DNA of 43,886 nucleotides from Pseudomonadales bacterium (GCA_013215055.1 JABSRQ010000011.1:101949-145834); one strand, 5' to 3'. Positions 1 to 8,848 are shown, counted from the first letter of the stretch. Made by a program: numbers and translations. Notes: generated by a model from the sequence alone, not told the origin.

Positions 1-1584
1 AGCCATATCTGTTTCCTGCAGATGTTCGCTTAACTTTAATGCAACGGCTATCAGCATGCGATCACCGATGGCATGGCCATAGCTGTCATTGATCTGTTTG
101 AAATGATCGATATCGATCACCATCAAAAAGGCTTTTTCTTGTCGGCCACGTTTAGCGCGGGCAATAAAACGTTGGCTGGTCTCGATAAAAGCCCGACGAT
201 TGGGGATACGTGTCAGGGGATCTATACGTGCGTCTCTTTCGGCCTCTTCTTTGGCTTTCTGCAGCAGTCGGGTTTGCTCCTCGACCTTCAGGTTTAAGTT
301 ATCTGCTGCATCTTGCAGCTTGTTTTTGTATTCGCTTTCAAGCCTATCCTTTTCTGTTTGTAGGTCGCGCATATGCAGAAACATGACGCGGGATAATAAA
401 ATCGTTTCAACCAGTGCACCTATATAGATCAGCCAATAGCTGTAAAACGTATCTGCAACGATGCCTTTTAAGCGCATCGACCCAAGCACCATACCGAGAA
501 TAAATAAGAGCCAGCTGCTGGTGAACAGCAGGGCGTGGCGAACGCCTTTGAAGTGGGAATAAATGCCTATGGGCAGTAATAAGAAATACCCTGCTGCCGT
601 ATAATCAATGATGAAGCGGGATAAGGTTGGCTGCCCCAAGAGATTAAAGGCCACACCAATCACATCGATAAAGACCACCGCTAATAAGGCTTTGCTGATT
701 AACGGCATATATTTTTCGAGAGCTAGAAAGCGCCGGATAAATAAAATGGAGGCGATCTGGCATAAGCTGATTTGTAGTAGAACCAGGTGCAGTGAATAGC
801 CAAAGGGGTAGATAAAATAGGCCCATAAACCACTGAAGGCGGTTAATATTGAGGCGGTAGAAAAAGCAAAGGCGGAATAATATAAAAATACCGTATCGCG
901 GCAGGAGAAAAATACCAATAAGGTTGCCAGCCCCATGGCGACCTCGAAGCATAAAAGCAGGATTAAAAACGATAATTCTTTGTGGCTGGCTTGATAAAAG
1001 GTGGTTTCATTCCATAGTCGCATCGAGGTAAAACTGTGCATAGGGAAGGTATCGCCGGGATTAATACGCAGATACACCTCCGTGCGGCTGTGGGGTTGCA
1101 TTTGCAGCGCAAAAGCCGGGCGATAAAATGCCACAGGCCTTAATGCAACGGCTTTATTGTAGCTGAAATTATCATGCGAAAAACGTTGTGTTGAACCAAG
1201 CTGCCTATGATAAATATCGATGCTGCTGACCGCAGGATCAACATATTCCAGAATCAGTTTTTTGACCTGTGTACCGGGATTACTTAGGGTGAATTTCATC
1301 CAGATTGGGGATTGGCTTAACCCTCGGTTGTATTCACCGTGGCGCGGAGTCTTCCAGAGATTAGAGGCTATGGCCTCCTGGTAGTTTAAACGGCCACGGG
1401 CATCTATCAGGTAATAATAGTCATCACCGGTGGTTTGGCCGTCTTCGAGCTGGGAGATGTCAATGGCGATGACGATTTTTGCGTCGCAGGTCTGAGCATA
1501 GGTGAGTGACAGGCCTAGCAATAAAAGCAGGTGAAACAGGTGTTTTTGCCACGGTGCGCTAATGTGTCTTTCTTTGGCTAACAT
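1..1584 (-). CDS. 7TMR-DISM sensor diguanylate cyclase (GGDEF), 3' end cut by window
   Basis: The minus strand is open from an ATG at 1584 to base 1, so the gene runs off the left edge (528 codons visible). Translation shows a signal peptide ending near LGLSLTYAQTC, then a periplasmic DISMED2-like domain (residues about 30-180). A bundle of seven or so hydrophobic segments (about 185-400) follows, then a charged coiled-coil linker, then the start of a GGDEF domain with DPLTRIPNRRAF and VIDIDHFKQINDSYGHAIGD. The GGDEF active-site loop lies outside the window, so catalytic competence cannot be judged. Family knowledge: such proteins sense periplasmic ligands, often carbohydrate, and make c-di-GMP at the inner membrane. 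It is divergent from the ABC cluster at 1869. Domain calls are confident; the ligand is unknown. Confidence 0.88.
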   Translation of the reverse strand, partial: MLAKERHISAPWQKHLFHLLLLLGLSLTYAQTCDAKIVIAIDISQLEDGQTTGDDYYYLIDARGRLNYQEAIASNLWKTPRHGEYNRGLSQSPIWMKFTLSNPGTQVKKLILEYVDPAVSSIDIYHRQLGSTQRFSHDNFSYNKAVALRPVAFYRPAFALQMQPHSRTEVYLRINPGDTFPMHSFTSMRLWNETTFYQASHKELSFLILLLCFEVAMGLATLLVFFSCRDTVFLYYSAFAFSTASILTAFSGLWAYFIYPFGYSLHLVLLQISLCQIASILFIRRFLALEKYMPLISKALLAVVFIDVIGVAFNLLGQPTLSRFIIDYTAAGYFLLLPIGIYSHFKGVRHALLFTSSWLLFILGMVLGSMRLKGIVADTFYSYWLIYIGALVETILLSRVMFLHMRDLQTEKDRLESEYKNKLQDAADNLNLKVEEQTRLLQKAKEEAERDARIDPLTRIPNRRAFIETSQRFIARAKRGRQEKAFLMVIDIDHFKQINDSYGHAIGDRMLIAVALKLSEHLQETDMA

Positions 1585-1868
1585 CTGTAGTCCATTTTTT
1601 AATGTCAGCCCAGTATCTCAGGTTTACTGCCATTGAATAAATAATGCCAATAATCAGGCATGGGTACACAAGCATACAAAAAAAGCGGTTTCTGGTCTAT
1701 TTAAAGCTGTGTTTAGGGCAGGCTTTAACGCAGGCCACCACGGTTGTTGATCGGAAAAACGCCGCTGAAATTTGTATGTTAATAGCACACGACGGTGTTA
1801 CTCTGCATCACTGAGTTACTAATAATAAATGGCTCAAAATCATCAACCGCATAGAAATATCTGCCGAT
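1585..1868. other. Divergent intergenic region between the GGDEF gene and the ABC exporter
   Basis: These 284 bases separate two divergently transcribed genes and must carry both promoters. I see no strong palindrome and no convincing consensus -35/-10 pair. No ORF of interest is present. Confidence 0.5.
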
Positions 1869-2609
1869 ATGATCATTACTAAAAATGTCTGTAAAAAGTA
1901 TGGTGCTTTCCAGGCGCTGGATAATGTCTCGTTTGAGATTAAGCGTGGCGAGATCGTCGGTTTCCTGGGTAAAAACGGAGCCGGAAAGACCTCGTTGATG
2001 CGTATTCTAACCTCTTATCTGCAGGCGACTAGCGGCGAGGTTTTTATCGATGGCATCGATGTGGCAAAAAATTCGTTGCAGATTCGGCAAAAAATAGGTT
2101 ATCTGCCCGAAACCCCACCGCTGTATGACAATATGAGTGTGAAAGACTATTTACGTTTTGCTGCTGAAATTAAAGATGTACCGGCTAAACGCCGCCGCAG
2201 GCAGATTGATAAAGTGCTGGAACAATGTCAGTTAGAAGGGGTAAGCCATAAAACCATCAGCACGTTGTCCAAGGGTTATAAACAGCGTGTTGGCATTGCC
2301 CAGGCGATCATTCATGAACCGGCGTTATTGATTCTCGATGAGCCTACTAGCGGCTTGGATCCGATACAAAATCGGCAGGTACGTCAGCTGATTCAGGACC
2401 TCAATACCGAGCGCACGGTGATATTAAGTTCCCATACACTGGCCGAAATCGAACAGGTTGCACAGCGAGTATTGATGATTAAAGCCGGGAAACTCATTGT
2501 GGATGAAGATTTACCCACCCTGATTAAGCAGAATCAGCTTGAGCATCAGCCGGCCTTAAATCTGGAAGATATCTTCATTAAATATCACCAAGAAGAATGT
2601 GTGGTTTAA
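1869..2609 (+). CDS. ABC transporter ATP-binding protein, GldA-like
   Basis: A 246-residue ATPase with Walker A GKNGAGKT (34-41), signature LSKGYKQRVG (133-142), Walker B ALLILDE (152-158) and the H-loop His at 189. The LSKGYKQR form of the signature and the short C-terminus are typical of GldA/NatA-type exporters. It precedes an ABC-2 permease by 2 bases and a GldG-like protein after that, so the three form one operon. Family knowledge: in Bacteroidetes GldA-GldF-GldG affects gliding, but the same triad is widespread in non-gliding Proteobacteria with no agreed substrate. No gliding genes are visible here, so I infer an envelope-related exporter of unknown substrate. Confidence 0.9.
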   Translation: MIITKNVCKKYGAFQALDNVSFEIKRGEIVGFLGKNGAGKTSLMRILTSYLQATSGEVFIDGIDVAKNSLQIRQKIGYLPETPPLYDNMSVKDYLRFAAEIKDVPAKRRRRQIDKVLEQCQLEGVSHKTISTLSKGYKQRVGIAQAIIHEPALLILDEPTSGLDPIQNRQVRQLIQDLNTERTVILSSHTLAEIEQVAQRVLMIKAGKLIVDEDLPTLIKQNQLEHQPALNLEDIFIKYHQEECVV

Positions 2610-2611
2610 TC

Positions 2612-3322
2612 ATGAATAAAGTTTATTTTATTGCCAAGAAAGAATTGCTGACGTATTTCAAAACACCGATGGCCTATATTATTCTGCTGCTGAGCATCTG
2701 CATTTTTAATGTCTTCTTTTTTATGATCATCGATCAGAACCGTGAAGTCTCGTTGCAGAATGTTTTTCAGATCATGGAATTTATGTTTGTATTTTTAGTG
2801 CCGCTATTAACCATGCGATTATTATCTGAAGAGAAATCCACCGGTACGATGGAATTTCTGATGACTGCACCGCTGAGTAATAACGCCATTGTGTTAGGTA
2901 AATATTTAGGCATGTTGACGTTCTTCAGTTTACTTATCGCCATGACCGGTATCTACTTCGTTATTATCGAATATTTTGGTGCCCCCGATATCCTAACAAC
3001 GCTAAGCGGTTATTTGGGTATTTGGCTGGAAGGGGCCTTTTTTATAGCGATTGGTTTAATGACCTCGTCTTGGACGCAGAATCAAATTATCGCCGCGATG
3101 AGCGCGTATGCGATTCTGTTTCTGCTGTATTTTTCGGCCAGCTTCACAAGCTATGTGAGTGGCCCGGGTGAAATCATCATTCAGCAATTCAGTACGCTGA
3201 CCCATCTGGAAAACTTTGTCGCCGGTATCATGACCCCTGCCGACCTGATTTATTATATATCGGGCATCTTGTTTTGCCTGGTGTTAACCCGATTAAGCAT
3301 AGAAAACAGACGCTTGAAATAG
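2612..3322 (+). CDS. ABC-2 permease, GldF-like
   Basis: A membrane protein of about 236 residues with six predicted hydrophobic segments, starting MNKVYFIAKKELLTYFKTP, the usual beginning of this permease family. The open frame extends to an ATG at 2597, but that would overlap the ATPase by 13 bases. The ATG at 2612, just after the ATPase stop, matches the family start. The loop motif RLLSEEKSTGTMEFLMTAP is typical of ABC-2 permeases of the GldF/NosY type. It should form the membrane channel of the exporter with the upstream ATPase. Confidence 0.88.
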   Translation: MNKVYFIAKKELLTYFKTPMAYIILLLSICIFNVFFFMIIDQNREVSLQNVFQIMEFMFVFLVPLLTMRLLSEEKSTGTMEFLMTAPLSNNAIVLGKYLGMLTFFSLLIAMTGIYFVIIEYFGAPDILTTLSGYLGIWLEGAFFIAIGLMTSSWTQNQIIAAMSAYAILFLLYFSASFTSYVSGPGEIIIQQFSTLTHLENFVAGIMTPADLIYYISGILFCLVLTRLSIENRRLK

Positions 3323-3331
3323 TTGCCAACG

Positions 3332-4933
3332 ATGAAAAATAAAATTCTGAAAAGACAGCCCCTGATAATTTTTATCGCCATGATCAGCCTGACATTAGGC
3401 TTGCTTGCGTTCTATATCACTCAATCTTTCACACTGCTTAGCGCTGGAGTTTGTCTGCTGGGTGGGCTTGTATTAGGTTTATGCCTGTTGCTGCAGTTGA
3501 CGACATCCCGGCAAGCGCCAAATCTGGCCCGGTGGCGCAGCATGAGTATCATCTTTGCCATCATCACCTTCTCTGCAGCTGCCGTCGTTGCGGTGAATTA
3601 TGTGGCTTATCAATCGCCTTATCGCTGGGATATGACGCAGGCCAAACAGCATACGCTAAATGTCACCACCTCCGCCGTAGTTCATGCACTCCAACAGCCG
3701 GTAAAAATCACCGTGCTAACGGTAGGTTTACCGGCAAAATATCTGCAGGATTTATTAAACGAATACCGCAGGCAATCCAATGGCTATATTGAAACCGAGA
3801 TTATCGATCCTATAGAAAACATTGCCTATGCCGCGCAATTTGAAACCGTGATTAGCAGCAGACAAAGCAAGCTTATTGTACGCTCGGGTGATGAAGAACG
3901 AGTGGTGGATTTCTCCGATTCAACCCTGTCTCAAGAAGCTCTGACTAACGCCATCATTCGCGTAACAAGACCGCAGCGCAAAGCCTGTTTTGTCACTGGC
4001 CATGATGAATATATGATAGAGAACAAAGAGCCTCAGGGCTTAACAACCTTTGTCAGCCTATTGGTGAATAATAATATCCACAGTGAAAACGTGATGCTGG
4101 GTATTACCGATAGCATCTCTCAAGATTGTGATGTGTTAATTATTGCAGGCCCTAAAATAGACTTCAGCGAACATGAACAGCTATTGATAGAAGCCTATTT
4201 ATTACGTGGTGGTGATGCCTTATTCCTGATTGAAAATATATGGGTAAGCACAGCGGATAAACCATTAACCGAGGCGCAGTTACATAAAAACCCGTCCTTA
4301 AATGAAATACTCAATAAATGGGGCATCAATATCAGCACGGATACCGTTGTGGATTTAAGCAGCCATGTTGGCGGCGATGCTGGCAGCCCTGCAACACGCA
4401 ACTATGGCCAGCATAAGGCCATCACCGCTGGGCTGGATTACACTTTTTATGTTCGTCCCCGATCCATCACTGTGCTAGATGATTACCGGCCAAGCATAAA
4501 ACTGGCTCCCATTGTGGTGACCTCCAGTGGCGATAAAAGCTGGGGAGAAACCGACCGCATGCTCAATGTTCACTTCGATCAGGGCGTCGATATCCCTGGG
4601 CCAGTGGCATTATCATTTGTCATCTGGGAAGAGAAAACCGCACAGGATGACTCGGATACACGCATCATCGTCTTTAGCGATGCGGATTTTTTAAGTAACC
4701 GTTACATCAATCAATACAGTAATGCGGTGATGGCAGTTAATGTGGTTAACTGGTTGGCTGAACTGGATTACCAGGTTTTTATCGATCAGCAGCAGGTTAA
4801 GGTAGAGCGCCTGGATTTAACCAGTAAGCAACGGCGAATGGTTATTGCCCTGCTGTTACTGATGCCGTTATTGATTGCCATGTGTGGAATTTTTGTTTGG
4901 CAGCGCTCACGGATAACCGTGGTTAAGTCATAA
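3332..4933 (+). CDS. GldG-like ABC transporter auxiliary protein
   Basis: About 533 residues. Three N-terminal transmembrane segments (about 10-30, 35-55, 70-92) precede a large extracytoplasmic domain, and one transmembrane segment (about 505-525) lies near the C-terminus. The sequence RWDMTQAKQHTLNVTTSAV after the third helix is the characteristic beginning of the GldG/ABC_transp_aux domain. An in-frame TTG occurs at 3323 immediately after the permease stop; the ATG at 3332 is the simpler start. It is the third gene of the exporter operon. Function beyond association with the permease is unknown. Confidence 0.85.
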   Translation: MKNKILKRQPLIIFIAMISLTLGLLAFYITQSFTLLSAGVCLLGGLVLGLCLLLQLTTSRQAPNLARWRSMSIIFAIITFSAAAVVAVNYVAYQSPYRWDMTQAKQHTLNVTTSAVVHALQQPVKITVLTVGLPAKYLQDLLNEYRRQSNGYIETEIIDPIENIAYAAQFETVISSRQSKLIVRSGDEERVVDFSDSTLSQEALTNAIIRVTRPQRKACFVTGHDEYMIENKEPQGLTTFVSLLVNNNIHSENVMLGITDSISQDCDVLIIAGPKIDFSEHEQLLIEAYLLRGGDALFLIENIWVSTADKPLTEAQLHKNPSLNEILNKWGINISTDTVVDLSSHVGGDAGSPATRNYGQHKAITAGLDYTFYVRPRSITVLDDYRPSIKLAPIVVTSSGDKSWGETDRMLNVHFDQGVDIPGPVALSFVIWEEKTAQDDSDTRIIVFSDADFLSNRYINQYSNAVMAVNVVNWLAELDYQVFIDQQQVKVERLDLTSKQRRMVIALLLLMPLLIAMCGIFVWQRSRITVVKS

Positions 4934-4989
4934 GTTTTCTGTAAACTAACAGGTATATCTAAGTTTGCATTATATAAGGTTTATTGACG

Positions 4990-5433
4990 ATGGAAATTGA
5001 ATACTGGCACTGGATTATTCTTGGCATCTGCCTGATGGCCGGAGAAATGTTATTACCGAGTTTTATTCTCTTATGGTTTGGAGCCGGGGCTGTGTTTACC
5101 GGCTTGGTCTTATTGGCTTTTCCTATTTCAACTACCGTGCAAGTAGTGCTTTGGACGTTATCATCCATAGCTTTTACGGTCCTATGGTTTAAATTTCTTA
5201 AGCCGTTAGCTATAGATAAAACTAAGGCGGGTTTACCCGCAGAAAAAATAGTTAACGAAACCGGTATGGTGATCAAAGAACCGGCTAATGGTCAGCGTGG
5301 GATGATGCGTTTTTCAACCCCAAAACTGGGTGACGAAGAATGGCAAATCATCTGTGATGATGAAATTAAAGTCGGTGATCGGGCCAGGGTCATCAACGTT
5401 TCGGGCAATGCATTGATTGTGGTAAAAGCGTAA
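4990..5433 (+). CDS. NfeD family membrane protein
   Basis: A 147-residue protein with N-terminal hydrophobic helices (about 5-70) and a C-terminal beta-barrel OB-fold domain (about 85-147, ending ARVINVSGNALIVVKA). This is the short NfeD form without a ClpP-like protease domain. An in-frame TTG at 4984 sits 4 bases after AAGG (4976-4979), so it could be used; I prefer the ATG at 4990. The stomatin gene begins 50 bases downstream. Family knowledge: NfeD proteins are encoded next to SPFH/stomatin partners and act with them in membrane microdomains. Confidence 0.9.
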   Translation: MEIEYWHWIILGICLMAGEMLLPSFILLWFGAGAVFTGLVLLAFPISTTVQVVLWTLSSIAFTVLWFKFLKPLAIDKTKAGLPAEKIVNETGMVIKEPANGQRGMMRFSTPKLGDEEWQIICDDEIKVGDRARVINVSGNALIVVKA

Positions 5434-5482
5434 ACCTAAAAAACACCCCCAATATTCTCACTCTTAAATAAGGAAGAAACTC

Positions 5483-6334
5483 ATGGATACAGCATTAATT
5501 ATCGTTGCTTTTATATTAGGCCTGGTATTTTTAACCATTTTTCTAGGCGTAAAACTAGTCCCGCAGGGCACACGCTGGGTAGTGCAGCGTTTGGGTAAAT
5601 ATCACACCACGTTAAATCCCGGGCTTAATTTGATTATCCCCTATGTGGATACCGTTGCTTATAAAGTCACCACTAAAGATATCGTGTTAGAGATTCCGGC
5701 GCAGGAAGTGATTACCAAAGATAACGTCACTATTTTAGCCAATGCGGTGGCTTATATCTCGATTATATCGCCGGATAAAGCGGTTTATGGGGTGGAAAAT
5801 TATCGCATCGCCATACAAACGCTGGTGCAGACATCGCTGCGTTCGATTGTTGGGGAGATGTCACTGGATGATTCGCTTTCATCACGTGATGTGATTAAGG
5901 CCAAACTTAAAGAGGCCATCTCGAATGATATTGCCGATTGGGGTATCACCTTAAAAACCGTTGAGATTCAAGATATCAGCCCGTCTGCAACCATGCAGGG
6001 AGCCATGGAAGAGCAAGCCGCCGCAGAACGTCAACGCCGTGCGACCGTGACCAAAGCCGAAGGTGATAGAGAGGCGCAGGTGTTGGAAGCCGATGGCCGC
6101 CTCGAAGCGTCACGCCGTGATGCAGAAGCACAGGTTCTTTTGGCCGATGCCAGTAAAACCGCAATCACGATGATCACCGAATCTTTAGGTAGCAATGACC
6201 TACCTGCGCAGTTTATTTTGGGTGAGAAATATATCAATTCACTGAGCGAAATTGCGGCATCCAATAATGCTAAAACCATTATCTATCCAGCCGATCTGGC
6301 TGAAACCATGAAGAGCTTATTGAAAAAAACTTAA
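5483..6334 (+). CDS. SPFH/band 7 (stomatin-like, QmcA-type) protein
   Basis: 283 residues: one N-terminal transmembrane helix (5-27), then the SPFH domain beginning KLVPQGTRWVVQRLGKYH. An Ala/Glu-rich coiled coil follows (about 170-235, with EEQAAAERQRRATVTKAEGD), then a short C-terminal tail. A good ribosome site (AAGGAAG) lies before the ATG. The pair with NfeD is the classical slipin/NfeD arrangement. The product should oligomerise on the inner membrane; its exact role is not established. Its stop lies 4 bases before the end of a possible convergent small ORF. Confidence 0.92.
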   Translation: MDTALIIVAFILGLVFLTIFLGVKLVPQGTRWVVQRLGKYHTTLNPGLNLIIPYVDTVAYKVTTKDIVLEIPAQEVITKDNVTILANAVAYISIISPDKAVYGVENYRIAIQTLVQTSLRSIVGEMSLDDSLSSRDVIKAKLKEAISNDIADWGITLKTVEIQDISPSATMQGAMEEQAAAERQRRATVTKAEGDREAQVLEADGRLEASRRDAEAQVLLADASKTAITMITESLGSNDLPAQFILGEKYINSLSEIAASNNAKTIIYPADLAETMKSLLKKT

Positions 6335-6338
6335 GCTA

Positions 6339-6500
6339 TTAGTCGTTAAACGGTTGTTGAAGGTGACCCTCTAATACCAGCATAAACAATGCAGGTATTA
6401 GTTGTAGCGCCATATTTATCAAGGCAAAATGCAGCTGGGAATTGTTGCTTCGCTTCTGTGTGTCGGCCTGTGATTGTGGGCTGATCATCAGGGCCTTCAT
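6339..6500 (-). CDS. Possible small membrane protein (53 aa)
   Basis: An ATG at 6500 opens a 53-residue frame ending at TAA (6341-6339), convergent with the stomatin gene. Residues 24-44 (HFALINMALQLIPALFMLVLEG) would form one membrane helix. The same frame is stop-free upstream to a TAG at 6698, giving 119 open codons with no ATG, GTG or TTG upstream of 6500. That suggests either a truncated or decayed larger gene, or chance. I do not recognise the product. Weak support. Confidence 0.3.
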   Translation of the reverse strand: MKALMISPQSQADTQKRSNNSQLHFALINMALQLIPALFMLVLEGHLQQPFND

Positions 6501-7068
6501 CCTTATTCTCGGCCAGATAAGCTGCCTGTATATGGCCCAGGCTAAGAATTGTAACCCCTCTATAACTTTACAGCGAAAAAGCTTTTTTTTACTGCAGATA
6601 GCGTAATCTATTTCACCAATGAGATTGATTAAATCATGCTTAATGCACTTGCTAGAATATGTATAATAAACCCTATAGATTTCATCTGCCCCGTTCTAAC
6701 AATCCCCCATTAATGCTGATACTATATTTCTAACGAATTTATTTTGTGGTGTGATGCTTTCGATAAGAAGGTAAGCTGGCATCGCTAGAGTAAGAAGTTT
6801 CCGGCGAGCTTATAGGTTATCTTTAGTATAAATTTTTGTTATATCCTCCTGACATTTTTTTGGGGCATTGCTCATCACCTGTATTGGTATTTAATATATC
6901 TGATGCAGGCTACCTGCCTTAAAGAATAAGCATGAAGAAAAAATAATATGTTGAATGTGTAGATGTAAAATAAATGAATATATGTGCATATTAAGGACTA
7001 GAAACGGTGACTTAATCAATGGATATACTCTGTTGAAGACGCGGTTATGTATCAATGAAAATGAGATT
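6501..7068. other. AT-rich intergenic stretch
   Basis: The left part (to 6695) carries the start-less minus-strand open frame described for the 6339-6500 ORF. An A5-GC-T5 palindrome lies at 6576-6587. The right part, 6700-7068, is AT-rich and holds no ORF I can support. Upstream in-frame ATGs of the Nudix gene (from 6955) fall here but are probably not used. No promoter or RNA was recognised. Confidence 0.45.
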
Positions 7069-7605
7069 ATGAGAGAACAAATAAGAAGCGAAATTGAATC
7101 CATTAGACCTTTGGATTCTATCGAGGATGAGACGATATCTAAGGTTATCGCATGGATAGATTCTGGTGCTGAACTATGCAGAATAGAAAAACCAGCTACT
7201 CCAAACAAACATTTGGTATCCTATTTTGTTGTGATCGATGGTGAATACCTGCTGCTTGTTGATCATATTAATGCTGAAAAATGGCTTCCTACAGGTGGTC
7301 ATGTAGAGAAGGGAGAGCATCCTAGAAATACTGTTGAAAGAGAAGTTTACGAAGAACTAAAAATTAATGCTGAATTTTTGTATGAGAAACCATTGCTACT
7401 TACAAGCACAGAAACTGTAGGTAAGACTGCTGGGCACACGGATATATCTATCTGGTATGCACTAAAGGGAGATCGTGCATCATCACTAACAATAGACAAA
7501 AGTGAATTTCATGAGGCTCGTTGGTTTCATCGAAGCCAAATTCCTGCTAATACCGACCCTCATCTTATGCGGTTTGTTGAGAAGTTTTATGGTGAAAGTA
7601 CATAA
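7069..7605 (+). CDS. Nudix hydrolase
   Basis: About 178 residues from the ATG at 7069; the frame extends to 6955, but the extra N-terminus looks non-coding. The Nudix box is clear: GGHVEKGEHPRNTVEREV followed by YEEL, matching G-x5-E-x7-R-E-U-x-E-E apart from the last Gly. The protein should hydrolyse a nucleoside diphosphate-linked substrate with Mg2+; the substrate is unknown. Codon use is noticeably more AT-rich than in the flanking operons. The stop codon TAA sits inside a possible recombination core site (see 7600-7647). No Shine-Dalgarno is obvious. Confidence 0.85.
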   Translation: MREQIRSEIESIRPLDSIEDETISKVIAWIDSGAELCRIEKPATPNKHLVSYFVVIDGEYLLLVDHINAEKWLPTGGHVEKGEHPRNTVEREVYEELKINAEFLYEKPLLLTSTETVGKTAGHTDISIWYALKGDRASSLTIDKSEFHEARWFHRSQIPANTDPHLMRFVEKFYGEST

Positions 7606-7647
7606 CATGGGCCTGCACAGATTCCGCAATTTTGGCCGGCGTTAAGC
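7600..7647 (+). other. attC-like element between Nudix and the small OMP gene (tentative)
   Basis: ACATAAC (7600-7606, one mismatch to RYYYAAC) contains the Nudix stop codon. GTTAAGC (7641-7647) fits GTTRRRY. TAAC pairs with GTTA, and GGCC (7610-7613) pairs with GGCC (7634-7637). The next gene starts 6 bases after the element. This arrangement resembles an integron cassette recombination site. At 48 bp it is shorter than usual, and its central stem is poor. No second convincing copy or integrase is in the window, so it may be a relic or coincidence. Confidence 0.28.
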
Positions 7648-7653
7648 GAAAAC

Positions 7654-8166
7654 ATGAAAATTTTTAGTCTTCTATTTTTATTATTAAGTTCGATTACTTT
7701 TAATCTATATGCAGAAGAAGTTTCAAAAGATGTAAGCATTTCGCTAAGTGCTTTTAATGAAGTTGGTGGAGAGCATTCTGGATTAGAAATTTCAGTATTG
7801 GGCGATATAACTGATACGTTTTCAGGTCGGTTTAGTGGCGTATTATATACGGGTATTAACAAAGCTAAAGTTGACAGGCTGTTTGCAGGTTATTCAGTAA
7901 CCGGATATTTACATTTCGGTAATAAATATATTAATCCCTACTTTGGGCTTGGCTTATTTTTGGGTGAGACATTCAATTGTAGTGCTTTTGAAGAAGAAAA
8001 TGAAACCTGTGAAGAAGACTTCGTAATAGCTGCATATCCTGAATTTGGCATTTCATTTAATCTTCAAAATATATTTATATATCCCTATGTTAGAAGGTAT
8101 TTTGATAGTAATAGTCATGCAAGTACCGTGAATGCATATGGTTTACACGTGGGAATAAAGTTCTGA
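7654..8166 (+). CDS. Small secreted, probably outer-membrane beta-barrel protein
   Basis: 170 residues with a signal peptide (MKIFSLLFLLLSSITFNLYA, cleavage before EEVSKD). Alternating aromatic/polar strands follow, including YTGINKAKVDRLFAGYSVTG and NKYINPYFGLGLFLGE. The C-terminal strand ends NAYGLHVGIKF with a terminal Phe, as in outer-membrane barrels. Two cysteines (in FNCSAFEEENETCEED) may form a loop disulfide. AT-rich codon use, like the neighbours on either side. No ribosome site is evident; the ATG lies 6 bases after the attC-like element. I do not recognise the family. Confidence 0.65.
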   Translation: MKIFSLLFLLLSSITFNLYAEEVSKDVSISLSAFNEVGGEHSGLEISVLGDITDTFSGRFSGVLYTGINKAKVDRLFAGYSVTGYLHFGNKYINPYFGLGLFLGETFNCSAFEEENETCEEDFVIAAYPEFGISFNLQNIFIYPYVRRYFDSNSHASTVNAYGLHVGIKF

Positions 8167-8248
8167 ATGTTGTCAGGTGCCGCGATAAAAATCGCCAAGA
8201 CACACTGGACTGTGTGGCTAACGTTTTATTTCTTAGGAGGAAGAGTGA
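8167..8248 (+). other. Intergenic hairpins before the LysE gene
   Basis: Two small stem-loops occur in 82 bases: GCGAT-AAAA-ATCGC and CACAC-TGGACT-GTGTG. A strong ribosome site, TAGGAGGAAGAG, precedes the LysE ATG. The first hairpin may end transcription of the OMP gene, but no T-run follows it. Confidence 0.4.
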
Positions 8249-8848
8249 ATGGATCTAACATTATTAACTATGTTCATTGTTACGTTTACTTCAATACTGA
8301 TATTGCCAGGGCCAAACGCTGCATTTTCTGTAGCTCAATCACTTAAGTATGGGCCTTTGAACTCCATTTTTATCCCGCTTGGCTTCATGGCTGCAACAGG
8401 GGTTCATGCAGTTTTTGTCTTATCTGGTTTAGGTATTGCGATCCAAAAAACCACATACATTCTGGTTATCCTGAAGTGGACTGGAGTGCTTTATTTGTTA
8501 TTTCTTGCTTACAAATCGTTCACAAGTAAACCTTCAAGTCATGAGTTATTATTCCAGTCTATTTCAAAATTTAAAATGTTTAAGTCTGCTCTTTTTGTGT
8601 CTTTAACCAATCCTAAAGCTTTACTCGCAAGCTTTATGGTATATCCATTGTTCATAAAGCAAGATCAGTCGTTTTTACCTCAAGCTGCCATTCTAACAGC
8701 ATCTGCGATGGGCATATCGTTTACTGTTTATGGTCTGTATGGTGTCATAGCTTCAGTCTTTAAAGATAAAGTTACAAGTACAGGTGCTGTTCATAAATTG
8801 GTTTCTGGACTATATATCGGGGCTGCAGGTGTTCTAGCCACGAAATAA
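8249..8848 (+). CDS. LysE family amino-acid/metabolite exporter
   Basis: 199 residues with about five to six hydrophobic segments. The LysE/RhtB hallmark ILPGPNAAFSVAQSLKYGPL lies in the first 40 residues, and SLTNPKALLASFMVYP is the second conserved region. A strong Shine-Dalgarno (GGAGGAAG) lies 7-8 bases before the ATG. It should export amino acids or analogues by proton exchange; the substrate is unknown. It stands alone in the AT-rich patch with its own leader and no partner regulator. Confidence 0.88.
   Translation: MDLTLLTMFIVTFTSILILPGPNAAFSVAQSLKYGPLNSIFIPLGFMAATGVHAVFVLSGLGIAIQKTTYILVILKWTGVLYLLFLAYKSFTSKPSSHELLFQSISKFKMFKSALFVSLTNPKALLASFMVYPLFIKQDQSFLPQAAILTASAMGISFTVYGLYGVIASVFKDKVTSTGAVHKLVSGLYIGAAGVLATK

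Noticed and set aside
73..799. Plus-strand ORFs of 60-75 aa
   Set aside because: They lie antisense to the truncated GGDEF gene, which is open across the whole interval and has clear domain motifs.
8167..8248. attC site between the OMP and LysE genes
   Set aside because: The TAAC-like and GTT-like cores are in the wrong order and mismatch the consensus; two ordinary hairpins explain the region.
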